64,000 nt of DNA from Symbiodinium natans (GCA_905221605.1 CAJNDS010001779.1:377646-441645), one strand, 5' to 3'; positions 42,131 through 52,060 are shown, counted from the stretch's first letter. The notes: generated by a model from the letters alone, not told the origin. Program-made: numbers and translations.

Positions 42131-42250
42131 CAGGGTGGGGCCCCCTTACTATACTAACTGTAGTTAAGGGACTTATAACCTAACTTAGGGTCCTTATAAC
42201 CCAATTTAGGGCCCTTATAACTCTACTTATAACTAGGGGGCCCCACCCTG
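42131..42250. mobile_element. Family F inverted-repeat element, copy 1
   Basis: 120 nt with terminal CAGGGTGGGGCCCC inverted repeats. It differs from the reverse complement of 52847-52967 by one substitution and one base of G-run length. Flanked by CA on both sides. Confidence 0.9.
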
Positions 42251-43280
42251 CATAGCCTTTGAATCCTTTACTTCCTTTTCTCCCCAAAGTCCGCGGCAGG
42301 GAAGGGCCCTTCATGTGCTTCTTCTTGCTCTTCTTTCGTTTTGCCGTACCGTCTTTTTTTGGCCTTTGCCATTGGGCAAGAGCTTGAAGACGGCCAGCAG
42401 GTGCCCCAGATCTGGAATCTAGGGTTTAGGGTTTAGGGTTGGGTTTCGGGTCTTGGGTATAGGGTTTTAGGGTCCAGGGTTGAGGATTTAGGGATCCTCT
42501 CAAACCCGATATGGAGAAAGAAATCTCAAGAAAAACATACCCTGTGATGACAAGTTGGCAACACCAGCGCCCGATGGGTTTTCTACACAGGGTTTATGGT
42601 GGCAGCCGAAAAGTTGGAAGGTGTCCATCCAAATTTTCGCTCTTTCGAAAATGGGTCGCACACCTTCCAACTTTCAATTCTTCCAACTTGACTCTTCCAA
42701 CTTTTTGTTTCTTCCAACTTTGAGGTGAAAAAGAAAATGAAGCACTTTGAAAGGACAAAAATGAACCTCAAAAAAAGAGAACCCCTTTAAGGGCAAACAA
42801 GTGCGACCGCCACCCAACAGTGCGTCGGTACCAACGCAAAATTGGAAGATTCGGGGTCCCCGCACAACGAAAGTTGGAAGATTGCATTTCGGGCCATCCG
42901 TTCCAATTACCACCTTCTAACTTTCTGGCTGTCACTGTAGGGTGTTAGCAATAAGGACTTAAAACAGGCACAGCTGTAGCCATCCTACTTATCGCCCTAA
43001 ACCCTAAACCCCAAAAAACTAAACTCATATCCGCCCATACACCTCGAAGTATGATTCCGCACTTACTGCAACTTCATTGGGCCCCAAACCCAGAACCTCA
43101 AACCTAGAAACCCTGAACCCTAACCCTGTTTCGAAACCCTAAACCGTCAACCCTCAATCCTGAACCACCGCAACAACAGTCCCGAGGTGCTGCGATGAAA
43201 TTGTCCATGATCTCCAGAGACCTGGGATGGTTGAGCCCCCAGCCGTCTGGGGCTCCAGGGGTTTTGGGGTTTTGGGGTCT
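42251..43280. other. Unique DNA with a CTTCCAACTTT cluster
   Basis: 42610-42720 and 42838-42925 hold repeated AAGTTGGAAG/CTTCCAACTT motifs in both orientations, including a perfect 15-bp inverted repeat (42610-42624 with 42660-42674). No gene was confirmed. Degenerate repeats at 42990-43165. Confidence 0.55.
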
Positions 43281-43281
43281 T

Positions 43282-43316
<35 letters not shown>

Positions 43317-43430
43317 GTGAAGGATCAAAAAAAATAAATAAGCATCAAAAAAAAAATAACCCCAAGGGATCAAACAAAAACAAATAAGCATCAACAAAAA
43401 AAAAACCCATTTTCCTCTTGGAACACAGCG
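43282..43430. repeat. (TG)n and GATCAAAAAAAATAAATAAGC repeat, left border
   Basis: (TG)n to about 43314, then two copies of GGATCAAA...AAATAAGCATCAA separated by about 40 nt. The inverse of this arrangement is at 45265-45372. Confidence 0.8.
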
Positions 43431-43507
43431 GGGGGGGGGGGGGGGGTTGGGGGGGGGGGTGGGGGGGGGGGGGGGGTTGGGGGGGGGGGGGGTTGGGGGG
43501 GGGGGGG

Positions 43508-43543
<36 letters not shown>
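43431..43543 (+). repeat. Interrupted G tract
   Basis: G runs of 10-33 broken by TT or T. Proline/glycine-rich frames are artefacts. Strong quadruplex potential, but length may be unreliable. Confidence 0.85.
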
Positions 43544-43544
43544 C

Positions 43545-43700
43545 GTATTTCTTCATATTCCCACAAGAAAACCTCTATTTTCTTCACGTTTTCATAGGAA
43601 ACCTCTATCATCTCTATGTTTCCATCGGAAAACCTCTATTTGCATGTATTTTAAGAAAAACTTAAACTTTTTAGTATCCCAATGGCTTCAACAAGATTCA
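43545..43700. repeat. About 30-nt degenerate tandem repeat, block 1
   Basis: Units resemble AACCTCTATTTCTTCA...TTTCCATAGGAAA. On the minus strand the unit is in frame (about 10 codons, FLWEYEEIEV-like). Confidence 0.7.
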
Positions 43701-43705
43701 TAAAG

Positions 43706-43885
43706 CACGCTTTGCAGTGGCACAGCTTGATAAAAACGCGGCGGGGTTGGGGTTGGCGCAGCCCCCAACCCCCCCCCCACACCCCCCCACTTGGCTTTGC
43801 AGCACGCTTTGCACAGCTTAAAAAAAACAGCGGGGGGGTTGGGGGGGGCGCAGCCCCCCCCCATTTGCAAAAAATGTTCGCACGA
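43706..43885. repeat. Duplicated GGGG...CGCAGCCCC unit
   Basis: GCACGCTTTGCA...CACAGCTT followed by GGGGTTGGGG..GCGCAGCCCCC appears at 43706-43775 and 43801-43865; each copy is a G/C hairpin. Confidence 0.7.
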
Positions 43886-43914
43886 TGCGTAGAAGTGGTG
43901 GTAGTGGTTGGAAA

Positions 43915-44095
43915 ACCTTCTAGTTTCTCGATCTTTCAATGGGAAAACCTCTATTTCTTCATACTCCCACAAGAAAACGTCTACTGTCTTCACGTTTTCA
44001 TGAGAAATCCTCTATTATCTCTATGTTTCCATCGGAAAAACTCTACTTCTACATGTTTTAAGCAAAAAACTTCCATTTCTTTGCATTCCAATGAC
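43915..44095. repeat. About 30-nt degenerate tandem repeat, block 2
   Basis: Second block, aligned in order with 43545-43700 over about 150 nt (CATA-TCCCACAAGAAAAC, TCTATGTTTCCATCGGAAAA). Confidence 0.7.
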
Positions 44096-44099
44096 TTCA

Positions 44100-44454
44100 A
44101 AGAACAATATATTATACATACTACATAATATATAAAATATACTATATAATGAATAATAACTCAAAAATTAATTAATAATAAATAATATTATATATTATAT
44201 ATATTGCATATTATGTATACAGTATCTATTATATATTATATACTTTATATTATGCATTATATGCAGTATATAATATGCAATATACAATATATGATATGCA
44301 ATATATGACATATAATATACAATATGCGATATATAAATATATATATATATATATTGATATTTATTTATTTATTCATATTTATATTTACTTATTTATATAC
44401 ATACACATATCATATAATGTACGACCATATGAAAATATACATTAGATATAAATG

Positions 44455-44514
<60 letters not shown>

Positions 44515-45004
44515 AGTATAAGTGTTATATATATACCTTTATAGTATACAGATATTAAATAATATATAATATATAAATATATAATATAATATAGTATATA
44601 ATATGTAAATATGTAATATATAAAAAAATATATAATACATAATGTATAATATATTAATATATAATATATAATATATAATGTATATAATATATAATAATAA
44701 TATATAATATATAATATATAATACATAATACAAAATACATAGTACATACGACATAATAAATATATAATACATAATACATAACACATAATACAGAATACAT
44801 ATAAAACATATAATATATAATTCGTAATACATAGTACATAAAACATAAAACATAATATAGAACTCATAATACATAATTAATACATAATACATAATACATA
44901 ATACATAATATATAATATATAATGTATAATGTATAGTATATAATAGGTAATGTGTAACGTAATGTGCATTATGCAATATGTATATATATATATATATATG
45001 CACA

Positions 45005-45040
<36 letters not shown>

Positions 45041-45138
45041 CACACACGTTGACCTTCACTATCGTGTGTATATAATATATACTTATATTTATTGATTTTT
45101 ACTTATTTGTCTAATTTAATTATTTATTTATACGCATA
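44100..45138. repeat. 1-kb AT-rich region of TATAATA/ATACATA repeats
   Basis: Almost pure A/T with (TA)n cores and TAATATATAATA-, CATAATACATAA- and (CATA)n-type units. Long Ile/Tyr frames are artefacts. Confidence 0.9.
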
Positions 45139-45250
45139 GGACCCGCAGGACCAGGCGGACAGACAAGCAGACCAGAGGACCAGAGGACCAGGGGACCATA
45201 AGACCAGGGGACCACGGGACCAGAGGACCACGGGACCAGAGGACCACGCA
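45139..45250 (+). repeat. GGACCA(GA) tandem repeat
   Basis: About 12 imperfect 9-10-nt units (GACCAGAG/GACCACGG). Confidence 0.85.
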
Positions 45251-45261
45251 GGTGGGCCGGA

Positions 45262-45425
45262 TGGCTTGTTTTTTTTGATGCCTATTATTTTTTTTATTGA
45301 TCCCTATTATTTTTCTTTTTGATGCTTATTATTTTTTTTTTTGATGCCTATGCCGTGTGTGTGTGTGTGTTCAGGGGTTAAGGGGTCAAGGGGTTAAGGG
45401 GTTAAGGGGTTAAGGGGTTTAGGGT
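45262..45425. repeat. Right border: TTTTTTGATGCCTATTA repeat, (GT)n, GGGGTTAA
   Basis: Three or four TTTTTGATGCCTATTATTTT units, then (GT)n 45354-45371, mirroring 43282-43430 in reverse complement. GGGGTTAA octamers follow at 45373-45420. Confidence 0.8.
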
Positions 45426-45429
45426 TTGG

Positions 45430-45892
45430 GGGGTTCAGGCTTGGCGCAGCCACGGGCGTGACTGCAACTCTTCAGGAGATTCAGACAGTGGCCGTCTGGC
45501 AACCCCGCAAACGCCATGGCCTGAACATGACATATCCTAAACCTGCACCCTAAAGCCTGTAGACTTGCAACCCACACAGACCGAGCGCTGAAGCCTCTAA
45601 ACCTGTCTCAACGTGCCAGAAAGCCCGCACCGACTGTCTACAAGCGATCTATGTTTTTGCCAGAAGGGGAGGGGGGAAGGGCACCACCGCGCATCCTAAT
45701 ATGTTTACCCTAAACCCTGAACACTAAACCCTAAACCCCAAACCCTAAACCCCTAAATCCTCATACTTATGCTGCAATAGGCTTGAGGCTTAAAGAAGCT
45801 ATATGAGACCCGTGACTCGGTGTTCTCTGCCATGTGCTGCTGCGATGTTGAGGACGATTCCTTCCTCGGCGCTGGCATCGGGTGTAGGGTCT
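45430..45892. other. Spacer with coding-like minus segments
   Basis: About 45430-45505 minus reads RRPLSESPEELQSRPWLRQA then a stop; 45800-45885 minus reads PAPRKESSSTSQQHMAENTE. Either could be a 3' exon of the channel gene, but phase links are not established. Confidence 0.3.
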
Positions 45893-45893
45893 A

Positions 45894-45987
45894 CTAGGCT
45901 GCCCAGTAACCAAGGCTTAAAAAGGGTGCCCTTTTTTGCTTAAAGGGGTTTATAAGGGAGGAATAAGGGTACTACTGGGCATCCTAG
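45894..45987. mobile_element. Inverted-repeat element, family D, with TCTA flanks
   Basis: CTAGGCTGCCCAGTA / TACTGGGCATCCTAG ends, 94 nt. TCTA precedes and follows, a possible 4-bp target duplication. Confidence 0.8.
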
Positions 45988-46159
45988 TCTATAGGGGTTA
46001 CTAGTCGGGAACGAGTTCATTCCCTAGTAAGAACCAGACTGTCTCATAGGGCTCGGGTTTACAGGGTATAAGAGGGGGTTTCGGGGACCCATTTTGCAGG
46101 TGGGCTTTGCAGCTTAGGGTGTTAGGATTTACAAAATCAAACCCAGACCGAACAATGCC

Positions 46160-46385
46160 CCCCCCCCCCCCCGGCGAATTCCGCCGAAAGCCTGCCTCTA
46201 GCTTAGGCTTAGTACCGGACTCCCAGGGAACCTGCTTTGCTAGCAACGTCAGTTCTGGGTTGACGTAAAGTCGAGCAAGGCGCATCATAAACGGCTCCAT
46301 TCCATTGGACATGCTGCTCACGAAGCAGTTTGAAAGCGCATTTATCCTTCCGGGCCAGTGCCAGCAGTTCGGATCCGCCTAAACC
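46160..46385 (-). CDS. Possible exon downstream of the channel
   Basis: Two minus frames are open. One reads EPFMMRLARLYVNPELTLL and continues to 46180. The other reads ELLALARKDKCAFKLLREQH and stops at 46204. One is probably coding; the link to exon 18 of the channel gene is not determined. Confidence 0.35.
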
Positions 46386-46394
46386 CTAAACCCT

Positions 46395-46460
46395 AAGGGT
46401 TTAGGGTTTAGGGTTTAGGGTTTAGGGTTTAGGGTTTAGGGTTTAGGGTTTAGGGTTTGG
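46395..46460 (+). repeat. TTTAGGG array
   Basis: Nine units immediately after a few CCCTAAA units, so the array turns at 46396. Confidence 0.9.
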
Positions 46461-46641
46461 GGGTGCAGGCTTTAGGGCATTACTGTAATTCTTCTGACCT
46501 CAAAGCTACGTTGACCACTCCTTCCTCCCCCCTAAGGATCCAAGTAGATGAATTTGGTTTACGGGTCAGGGAGAAGGGATTAGGGTTTCGGGTGTAGAGA
46601 TAAGGTTTAAGGATAAGGGCTTAGGGTTTGACACATGGGTG

Positions 46642-46740
46642 TTGGGATCCCCTTACACTAACAGTCCTTGATAGGATTACAATAGGGGGTACCACTACAA
46701 TCCCGATGAAGGACTGCTAGTATAAGGGGGGACATCCCAA
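46642..46740. mobile_element. Inverted-repeat element, family C
   Basis: TTGGGATCCCCTTACACTAAC ... GCTAGTATAAGGGGGGACATCCCAA. 99 nt. A lone right arm is at about 46930-46951. Confidence 0.75.
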
Positions 46741-46983
46741 ACCCTCAGCCCTAAAGCTAAACCCGAAACCCTCAACCCGAAACCCTAAACCCTAAACCTA
46801 TTAAGGATTGTTACTTGGCTGCACTTAGGAGGGTAGCTATGAATTTAACTTTTAGCTGCCTTCTTAAGAAACCCCAATAAGCCCAAAAAGGCTAAAGATG
46901 TAAAGTTACAGTAAAGCACCACAAAGGTTAGTATTAGGGAGAACATCCCAACATGGATCCGTTCAGGCCAAAAGCAAGAGGGC

Positions 46984-47167
46984 CCTCCTTGGAGGTTCAT
47001 TCGGGTACTTACTTATAAGCAGGGTTGTAAGTATAGGGTTTAGGATATGGGTTTAGGGTTCAGGGTTTGAGGGTTTAGGGTTTAAGGTTTAGGGTTTAGG
47101 GTTTCGGGTTTAGGGGTAGTGCAGCTACTCTCACAGCCCTACTTCGAAGTACCCCGGTGAACCCCCA
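46984..47167. mobile_element. Family A element with a TTTAGGG array in its loop
   Basis: CTTGGAGGTTCATTCGGGTAC left, CTTCGAAGTACCCCGGTGAAC right, with TTTAGGG units at 47035-47115 inside. Confidence 0.65.
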
Positions 47168-47184
47168 TGGTCCTGGCTGAAAGC

Positions 47185-47239
47185 TCATTGAACTCTCTGG
47201 TGCATTCGTGGAAAAAATCCTCCTGCTGATGCATTGCGC
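47185..47239 (-). CDS. Channel exon 18 (post-EF helix)
   Basis: Reads AMHQQEDFFHECTREFN plus GA, between CTGAG|GC and GA|GCTT (GC donor). It completes the Arg codon split with exon 17. The gene continues past it; the next exon is not known. Confidence 0.75.
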
Positions 47240-47369
47240 CTCAGAAGGATCTGGAGAGTGGGTCTGTAAACCCTAAACCCGAAACCCGAAACCCTACACC
47301 CAAAAGCCTGAACCGTAAGCCTTATAAGCCCTAAACCCTAAAAACCCTAAACCCTGAGCCCTCTCGCTT

Positions 47370-47760
47370 CACGACCATGCTCCCCCACGGCTGAGAACAA
47401 AAAGATTGCGTACCCTTCTCGGTTCAGACAGGTTCGTAGGGGACCGACATCCTCAACAAAAGGGCATAAGGGTACCCCTAAACCCTAAACCCTAAACCCT
47501 AAACCCTAAACCCTAAACCCTAAACCCTAAACCCTAAACCCTAAACGTACTACTGGGAAACAAAACGGACTCGGCCGGACCGGGATCCCCAAAGACCATG
47601 GCGCCCGAAACACGCGCGAATGCCTTGAACACATCACAAGGGTTGCTCTCGACATTCGTAGGGTTTAGGGTTTAGGGTTTAGGGTTTAGGGTTTAGGGTT
47701 TAGGGTTTAGGGTTTAGGGTTTAGGGTTTAGGGTTTAGGGTTTAGGGTTTAGGGTCCCTT
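47370..47760. repeat. Intron 17 arrays
   Basis: CCCTAAA 47475-47546, TTTAGGG 47660-47756, and more CCCTAAA at about 47895-47990. The spacer 47555-47650 minus is open (DVFKAFARVSGAMVFGDPG), but exons 17 and 18 join across it in phase, so it is probably intronic. Confidence 0.85.
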
Positions 47761-48004
47761 TTGGGGCGGGGGTCCTTCATAGAAGGTGTAGTATGTAGGG
47801 GATTTTCAAAAGGGGCCCTTCTTTCGAGAACAGTCTTCCTGCCCCTGCCATGGCCCAATGACCATGTACGTGCGAAGGTACACTGAACCAAAGCACTAAT
47901 CCCTAGACCCTAAACCCTAAACCCAGAACCCTAAACCCAGAACCCTAAACCCTAAACCCTAAACCCTAGCCCTAAACCCTAAACCCCAATCTCAGCCGGG
48001 GCTC

Positions 48005-48045
48005 GCATGAGATTGTACTTGATGAAGCGGGTCGCAGTCTTGGAC
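48005..48045 (-). CDS. Channel exon 17
   Basis: Reads SKTATRFIKYNLM with a split base at each end. Acceptor TTCGAG|G, donor ATGC|GAGC (GA type). Basic segment after the second EF-hand. Confidence 0.8.
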
Positions 48046-48126
48046 CTCGAAATCTTCACCCTCCCAGAAACCCTGACTGGGTGTTTAGGGGTTTAGGTTT
48101 AGGGGCTTAGGATTCAGGGCTCGGGG

Positions 48127-48205
48127 TCAGGGTTTAGGGTTTAGGGTTTAGGGTTTAGGGTTTAGGGTTTAGGGTTTAGGGTTTAGGGTTTAAGGTTTAG
48201 GGTTC
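48127..48205 (+). repeat. TTTAGGG array in intron 16
   Basis: Eleven units. A CCCTAAA array in the same intron lies at 48604-48694. Confidence 0.9.
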
Positions 48206-48492
48206 AAGGGGGAAATGTAGCCCAAGGTTCCCTGACACTCCCCACTACTCCTGAAGGCTCCCGAGGCTTCCCTAAGATTCCCTAGGTACCTACCCCCTTT
48301 GAACCCCCCCCTCCCTTAAGCACCCTACAATTAGGGTTCGGGATCTCGAAGGGTGGACGCCCAACAGGTAACAGCTCGGAACAACTGCCGGTACCCCCTA
48401 TCTCCTGGTTGAAGCTTCGTGGCCCTACTGGGACATAATTTGGGCCTTATGATAGGACGCTCCCCAAACCTGAATCCCTCTTGAGACATCTT

Positions 48493-48595
48493 CTTAGCTG
48501 CTGAGTTCATAAGCCCCCAAAAAGTGTACACTTGCAGTTCTATAGGGGATTAGAGTATCCCAAGAAATGTAAGGTGTGCTCACTCAGCTACTAAG
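48493..48595. mobile_element. Family G element in channel intron 16
   Basis: CTTAGCTGCTGAG ... CTCAGCTACTAAG, 103 nt, flanked by TCTT on both sides (possible 4-bp target duplication). Relative at 31648-31751. Confidence 0.8.
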
Positions 48596-48708
48596 TCTTC
48601 AGGACCCTAAACCCTAAACCCTAAACCCTAAACCCTAAACCCTAAACCCTAAACCCTAAACCCTAAACCCTAAACCCTAAACCCTAAACCCTAAGCAGCC
48701 AAAGGGGC

Positions 48709-48749
48709 TCGTGAACCCACCTGCTCAGAGGTGCAATGAACTCGTCAGC
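48709..48749 (-). CDS. Channel exon 16
   Basis: Reads ADEFIAPLSRWVH plus GA. Supplies position 12 (Glu) of the second EF-hand loop. Acceptor CTCGCAG|GCTG, donor GA|GCCC (GC type). Confidence 0.88.
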
Positions 48750-49263
48750 CTGCGAGGACAGGGCAAGCGCCCCAAAACAACAAAACTAAAGAACACCAAA
48801 ACACCCGAAAACAGAAACCCCAAAGCCAAAAACCAAAAAGCAAAAAAACAAACCTAGAAAAACACGTCCAAAGACCCCCGACACAGAAACCAAAAAAACC
48901 AAAACAAACAACGACAAAAACAAACCTTCAGTCCTGAACCCTGCAGACCCTCGGGCTCGCTTCTAAGGTAAGGAAAAGCCTGGACATTACTCGGCTGGCC
49001 TAAACCCTCGAAAAGTGCTTTTTTTCACCCAAGTAAGACAACACATGTCCCAAGTCCCTACCTGGACCTAGATCAGGCGCCCAGAAAGAAACACACTCAC
49101 ACTCACACACCCAAGTAGGGTGTTTGAGCGCGTCGACTTCCACAACTTGTACTACACACGGACCCTCGGGTTTCTATAGCCCTGAACCCTAACTCCCCAT
49201 AGGCCCTGACCCTAAACCCAAAAAACCTTCAACCCCAAACCCCGACACTCGACCATCTGCAGC
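48750..49263. other. Channel intron 15, array-free
   Basis: A/C-rich DNA (48770-48930 dominated by AAAACA) without a telomere-like array or a recognised element. Confidence 0.5.
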
Positions 49264-49320
49264 CTCCACGGTCCCAGATCCATCACTGTCGATCATGTGA
49301 AAAAGTTGCTCAAGGTCGAC
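49264..49320 (-). CDS. Channel exon 15 (second EF-hand)
   Basis: Nineteen codons, VDLEQLFHMIDSDGSGTVE. Calcium-loop positions D1, D3, S5 and G6, with V at 8; position 12 comes from exon 16. Acceptor CAAAAG|GTC, donor GAG|GCTGCAG (GC type), nearly repeated at the next exon (AG|GCTGAC). An ATG upstream at 49374 opens a longer frame, but the acceptor and exon 14 place it in the intron. Confidence 0.92.
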
Positions 49321-49399
49321 CTTTTGGGGTGGAGGGGTTTCGGATTTCGTCCCTCCCCTGCGGGTCTTGGCCATAATTCTTTCCAGGTTGACACTTTGA

Positions 49400-49980
49400 A
49401 CCTTCCCTAAGCCCTAAACCCTAAACCCTAAACCCTAAACCCTCCTTCTGAAATTCTGAAAAACATCTGACACGTCGGATCCTCTGAAAACGCCGGCCCT
49501 GACATCCCCAAGGTCCTACCCGGAAGTGGCCCCTTAGGTGTTTCGGGTTGAGGGAAGAAATGCCCTGAATCCAAGGAGGTTTAGGGTTTAGGGTGTAGGG
49601 ATGAAGGTGCAGGATTTGAGGTTTAGAGCTCTACTGGGCTTGAACGGCTCAGGCTTTGCAGGGTGGAGAGCTTAAAACAGTTTGTGGCACGTCGCAGGAA
49701 GCACCGCGTGACACTCATAGGGGGCAGAGGCTTCTCTTCCCGACGGCCACACAGCTTCCCAGACCCATGGGAGGATGAAGATAGAACCCCCAAATAGTAC
49801 CCCATACGTTGGAATGTTCTGGGGACAGCTTCTTTAAGGGCTATTTGATCCTTACGTCAGGTTGAGGGATAGTTATAAGGTGGGGGTTGGTATAGCCTCA
49901 AGCCTAAACAACAACCCTGACATTTAACCCCACATGCCCTGAACATTAGAAACCCTAAAACCTAAACTCTAAGCCCTAAG
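49400..49980. other. Channel intron 14, upper part
   Basis: CCCTAAA units at 49408-49442; otherwise unique. A 60-codon minus frame (49805-49623) lies between joined exons and is not called. Confidence 0.45.
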
Positions 49981-50084
49981 CTTGGGATGTTCCCCCTTCT
50001 TCCAGCAGTCCTTTCTAGGGATTATATAGTACCCCTATTGTGATACCGATTAAGGACTGCTAGTATGAGGTCGAACATCCCAAG
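49981..50084. mobile_element. Family C element in channel intron 14
   Basis: CTTGGGATGTTCCCCCTT ... TCGAACATCCCAAG, 104 nt. Confidence 0.8.
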
Positions 50085-50218
50085 CCTGAGCCATCCCGGG
50101 GCGAAGAACAGGCTTCACCTCGTGCCTAAACCCTAAACCCTAAACCCTAAAGCCAAAACCCTAAAGCCTAAACCCTAAACCCTAAACCCTAAACCCTTAA
50201 CCCTAAGTCAGCCGTCGC

Positions 50219-50263
50219 CTCGTCGATGTCCATCACCCGCAGCCGGCTTTGAAACTCCGGGTC
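50219..50263 (-). CDS. Channel exon 14
   Basis: Fifteen codons, DPEFQSRLRVMDIDE, linking the two EF-hands. Acceptor GCTCAG|GAC, donor GAG|GCGACG (GC type). Phase 0 at both ends. Confidence 0.9.
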
Positions 50264-50281
50264 CTGAGCTTCTCTCAGATG

Positions 50282-50498
50282 CTTGCAGGTTCATGTTACT
50301 TATAACCAGCCATAACCCACTTAGAAGCCCCTTAAGTGCCCTAATATGGTTATAAACCACTTAGAAGCCCCTTAAGTGCCCTAATATGGTTTCATATGTA
50401 CAGTTATAAGTACAGTTCTAATTGGTCAATAAGTACCATGAACCTCCAAATGACCCTACGAGCGTAAGTACCATGAACCTCCAAATGACCCTACGAGC
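50282..50498. mobile_element. Family A element with two internal tandem duplications
   Basis: Left arm GCAGGTTCATGTTACTTATAA, right arm AAGTACCATGAACCTCC. A 35-nt segment is perfectly duplicated (50317-50351, 50357-50391), and a 34-nt segment with the right arm too (50430-50463, 50465-50498). It ends 18 nt from the exon 14 acceptor. Confidence 0.8.
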
Positions 50499-50520
50499 CC
50501 CCTGCACAACCGATAGCACC

Positions 50521-50521
<1 letters not shown>

Positions 50522-50576
<55 letters not shown>

Positions 50577-50577
50577 C
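50522..50577 (+). repeat. (CA)n(TA)n microsatellite
   Basis: CA dinucleotides followed by TA dinucleotides in channel intron 13. Confidence 0.9.
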
Positions 50578-50768
50578 ATGCGTGTATACAAAAACATAAA
50601 CAACTGAACGAATAAGCAGACAAATAAAGAAAGAAATAGCATAAACACATACGTATTTTTAAGATCCCCCAAAATAAACTTAAATCCCTCAGGCCATAAC
50701 ACCCCCCGACTCCAAAGACCCTAAACACACCAAAAAGGCTAAAAACTCAAGAACCCAAAAAACGGGGT

Positions 50769-50873
50769 AAACCCTAAACCCTAAACCCTAGACGTAAAAC
50801 CCTAAACCCTAAACCCTAAACCCTAAACCCTAAACCCTAAACCCTAAACCCTAAACCCCTAAACCCTAAACCT
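50769..50873 (+). repeat. CCCTAAA array in channel intron 13
   Basis: About 14 units, ending 24 nt from exon 13. Confidence 0.9.
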
Positions 50874-50896
50874 CAGCCCCTCCCATCTCTTCAGTC

Positions 50897-50962
50897 CTGG
50901 CGGGCTCCCTGGACCAGGTCATCTAGGCTCACTTCGCCGTGGCCTTCCCGATCCATACGTTC
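50897..50962 (-). CDS. Channel exon 13 (first EF-hand)
   Basis: Twenty-two codons beginning ERMDREGHGEVSLDDLVQ. The loop DREGHGEVSLDD has acceptable residues at 1, 3, 6, 8 and 12, although His at 5 is atypical. Acceptor TCCCAAG|GAA, donor CAG|GACTG (GA type). Confidence 0.9.
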
Positions 50963-50989
50963 CTTGGGAGCACTTCGGGGGTCTGTAGG

Positions 50990-51115
50990 GTTTAGGGTTT
51001 AGGGTTTAGGGTTTAGGGTTTAGGGTTTAGGGTTTAGGGTTTAGGGTTTAGGGTTTAGGGTTTAGGGTTTAGGGTTTAGGGTTTAGGGTTTAGGGTTTAG
51101 GGTTTAGGGTTTAGG
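50990..51115 (+). repeat. TTTAGGG array in channel intron 12
   Basis: Eighteen clean units, starting about 28 nt upstream of exon 13 on the transcript strand. Confidence 0.95.
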
Positions 51116-51341
51116 AATTAGGGTGTAGGGTTTACGGTTTAGGGCTCAGGCGGCTCAGGTCTTAGGTTTGCTAAAGAGCTTGAGCTTACCAGGCGACCGC
51201 TTGATAGGCTTGACAGGGTAGGCAGGTGAGGGCCTGGGGTTGCATCCTGGCGTGTTCCTTTGGTGATTTCTCTGAATTATGGTCCCTTTTAGGGTTGCTA
51301 TTATTAGGTCCGTTTTAGGGCTTAGGGTTGAGGGTCGGGGT

Positions 51342-51440
51342 TTGGGATGTTCCCCCTTATACCAACAGTCCTTAATAGGGTTTATAGTACCCTCCTATTA
51401 CAATCCCTATGGACTGTTCGTAAATGGGGGAACATCCCAA
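51342..51440. mobile_element. Family C element in channel intron 12
   Basis: TTTGGGATGTTCCCCCTTATA ... ATGGGGGAACATCCCAA, 99 nt. Confidence 0.85.
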
Positions 51441-52060
51441 GTTGCATCCTTGGTTAAGATTCCTGGGCAGCAAAGCTTGGCCCCTCAGCATGGAATCTCA
51501 GAAGCCTCAACTACGTCGCAATAACAGGGAACAAAGCCCGAAAGCCTCGCCTTGTTTTCAAAACCCTAGACCCTAAACCCCAAACCCTAAACCCTCAACC
51601 CTTTTCATCCGTTGTTCTGCTTTCAGACCCCATCGCCATCCAGTCTCGAAAGGGGGTTGGGCTGTTCGGGCTTCAGTCTCACCCAGAACCCTGAACCCCC
51701 CCGAAGCCCTAAACCCTAAACCCCAAGCCCTAAACCCTCTAAACCACACAAGCCCTATAAGCAATAGAAACCCTGGAAAGTTTATAGGGTCTATAATACA
51801 CTTAGACCCTACAAACCCCTACAAGCCCTCATAGTCCACTCCCCCTAGCAACCCCCCCCAACCCCCTGATATTAAATACCCCCTCGTATAGTTAGTTCAT
51901 TATAGAATGTTAGGGGGACGCGGGGTGGGGGGGGGGGGGGGGGGTAAGGAGGTAGTGGGGGGGGGTTAGGAGGAGGAGGGGATTGAGCCCAGCGAAAACA
52001 GCAGACTTAAACCCTGATAAGGAAACCCTACAGACCCCATAAGCCTCTGATCCAAGGAGC
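51441..52060. other. Rest of channel intron 12
   Basis: CCCTAAA variants 51560-51740 and G tract 51927-51944; otherwise unique. A 63-codon minus frame here lies between joined exons and is not called. Confidence 0.5.

Noticed and set aside
43104-43665. Proline- and glycine-rich frames around 43.5 kb
   Set aside because: Translation of an interrupted G tract.
44442-45059. Ile/Tyr-rich frames of up to 168 codons
   Set aside because: Translation of AT repeats on one strand.
47555-47650. Coding-like minus segment in channel intron 17
   Set aside because: Exons 17 and 18 join in phase across it (YNLM-R-AMHQQ).
49321-49374. ATG-initiated extension of the EF-hand exon (MAKTRRGGTK)
   Set aside because: Exon 14 joins in phase at the AAAAG|GTC acceptor at 49320, so the ATG is intronic.
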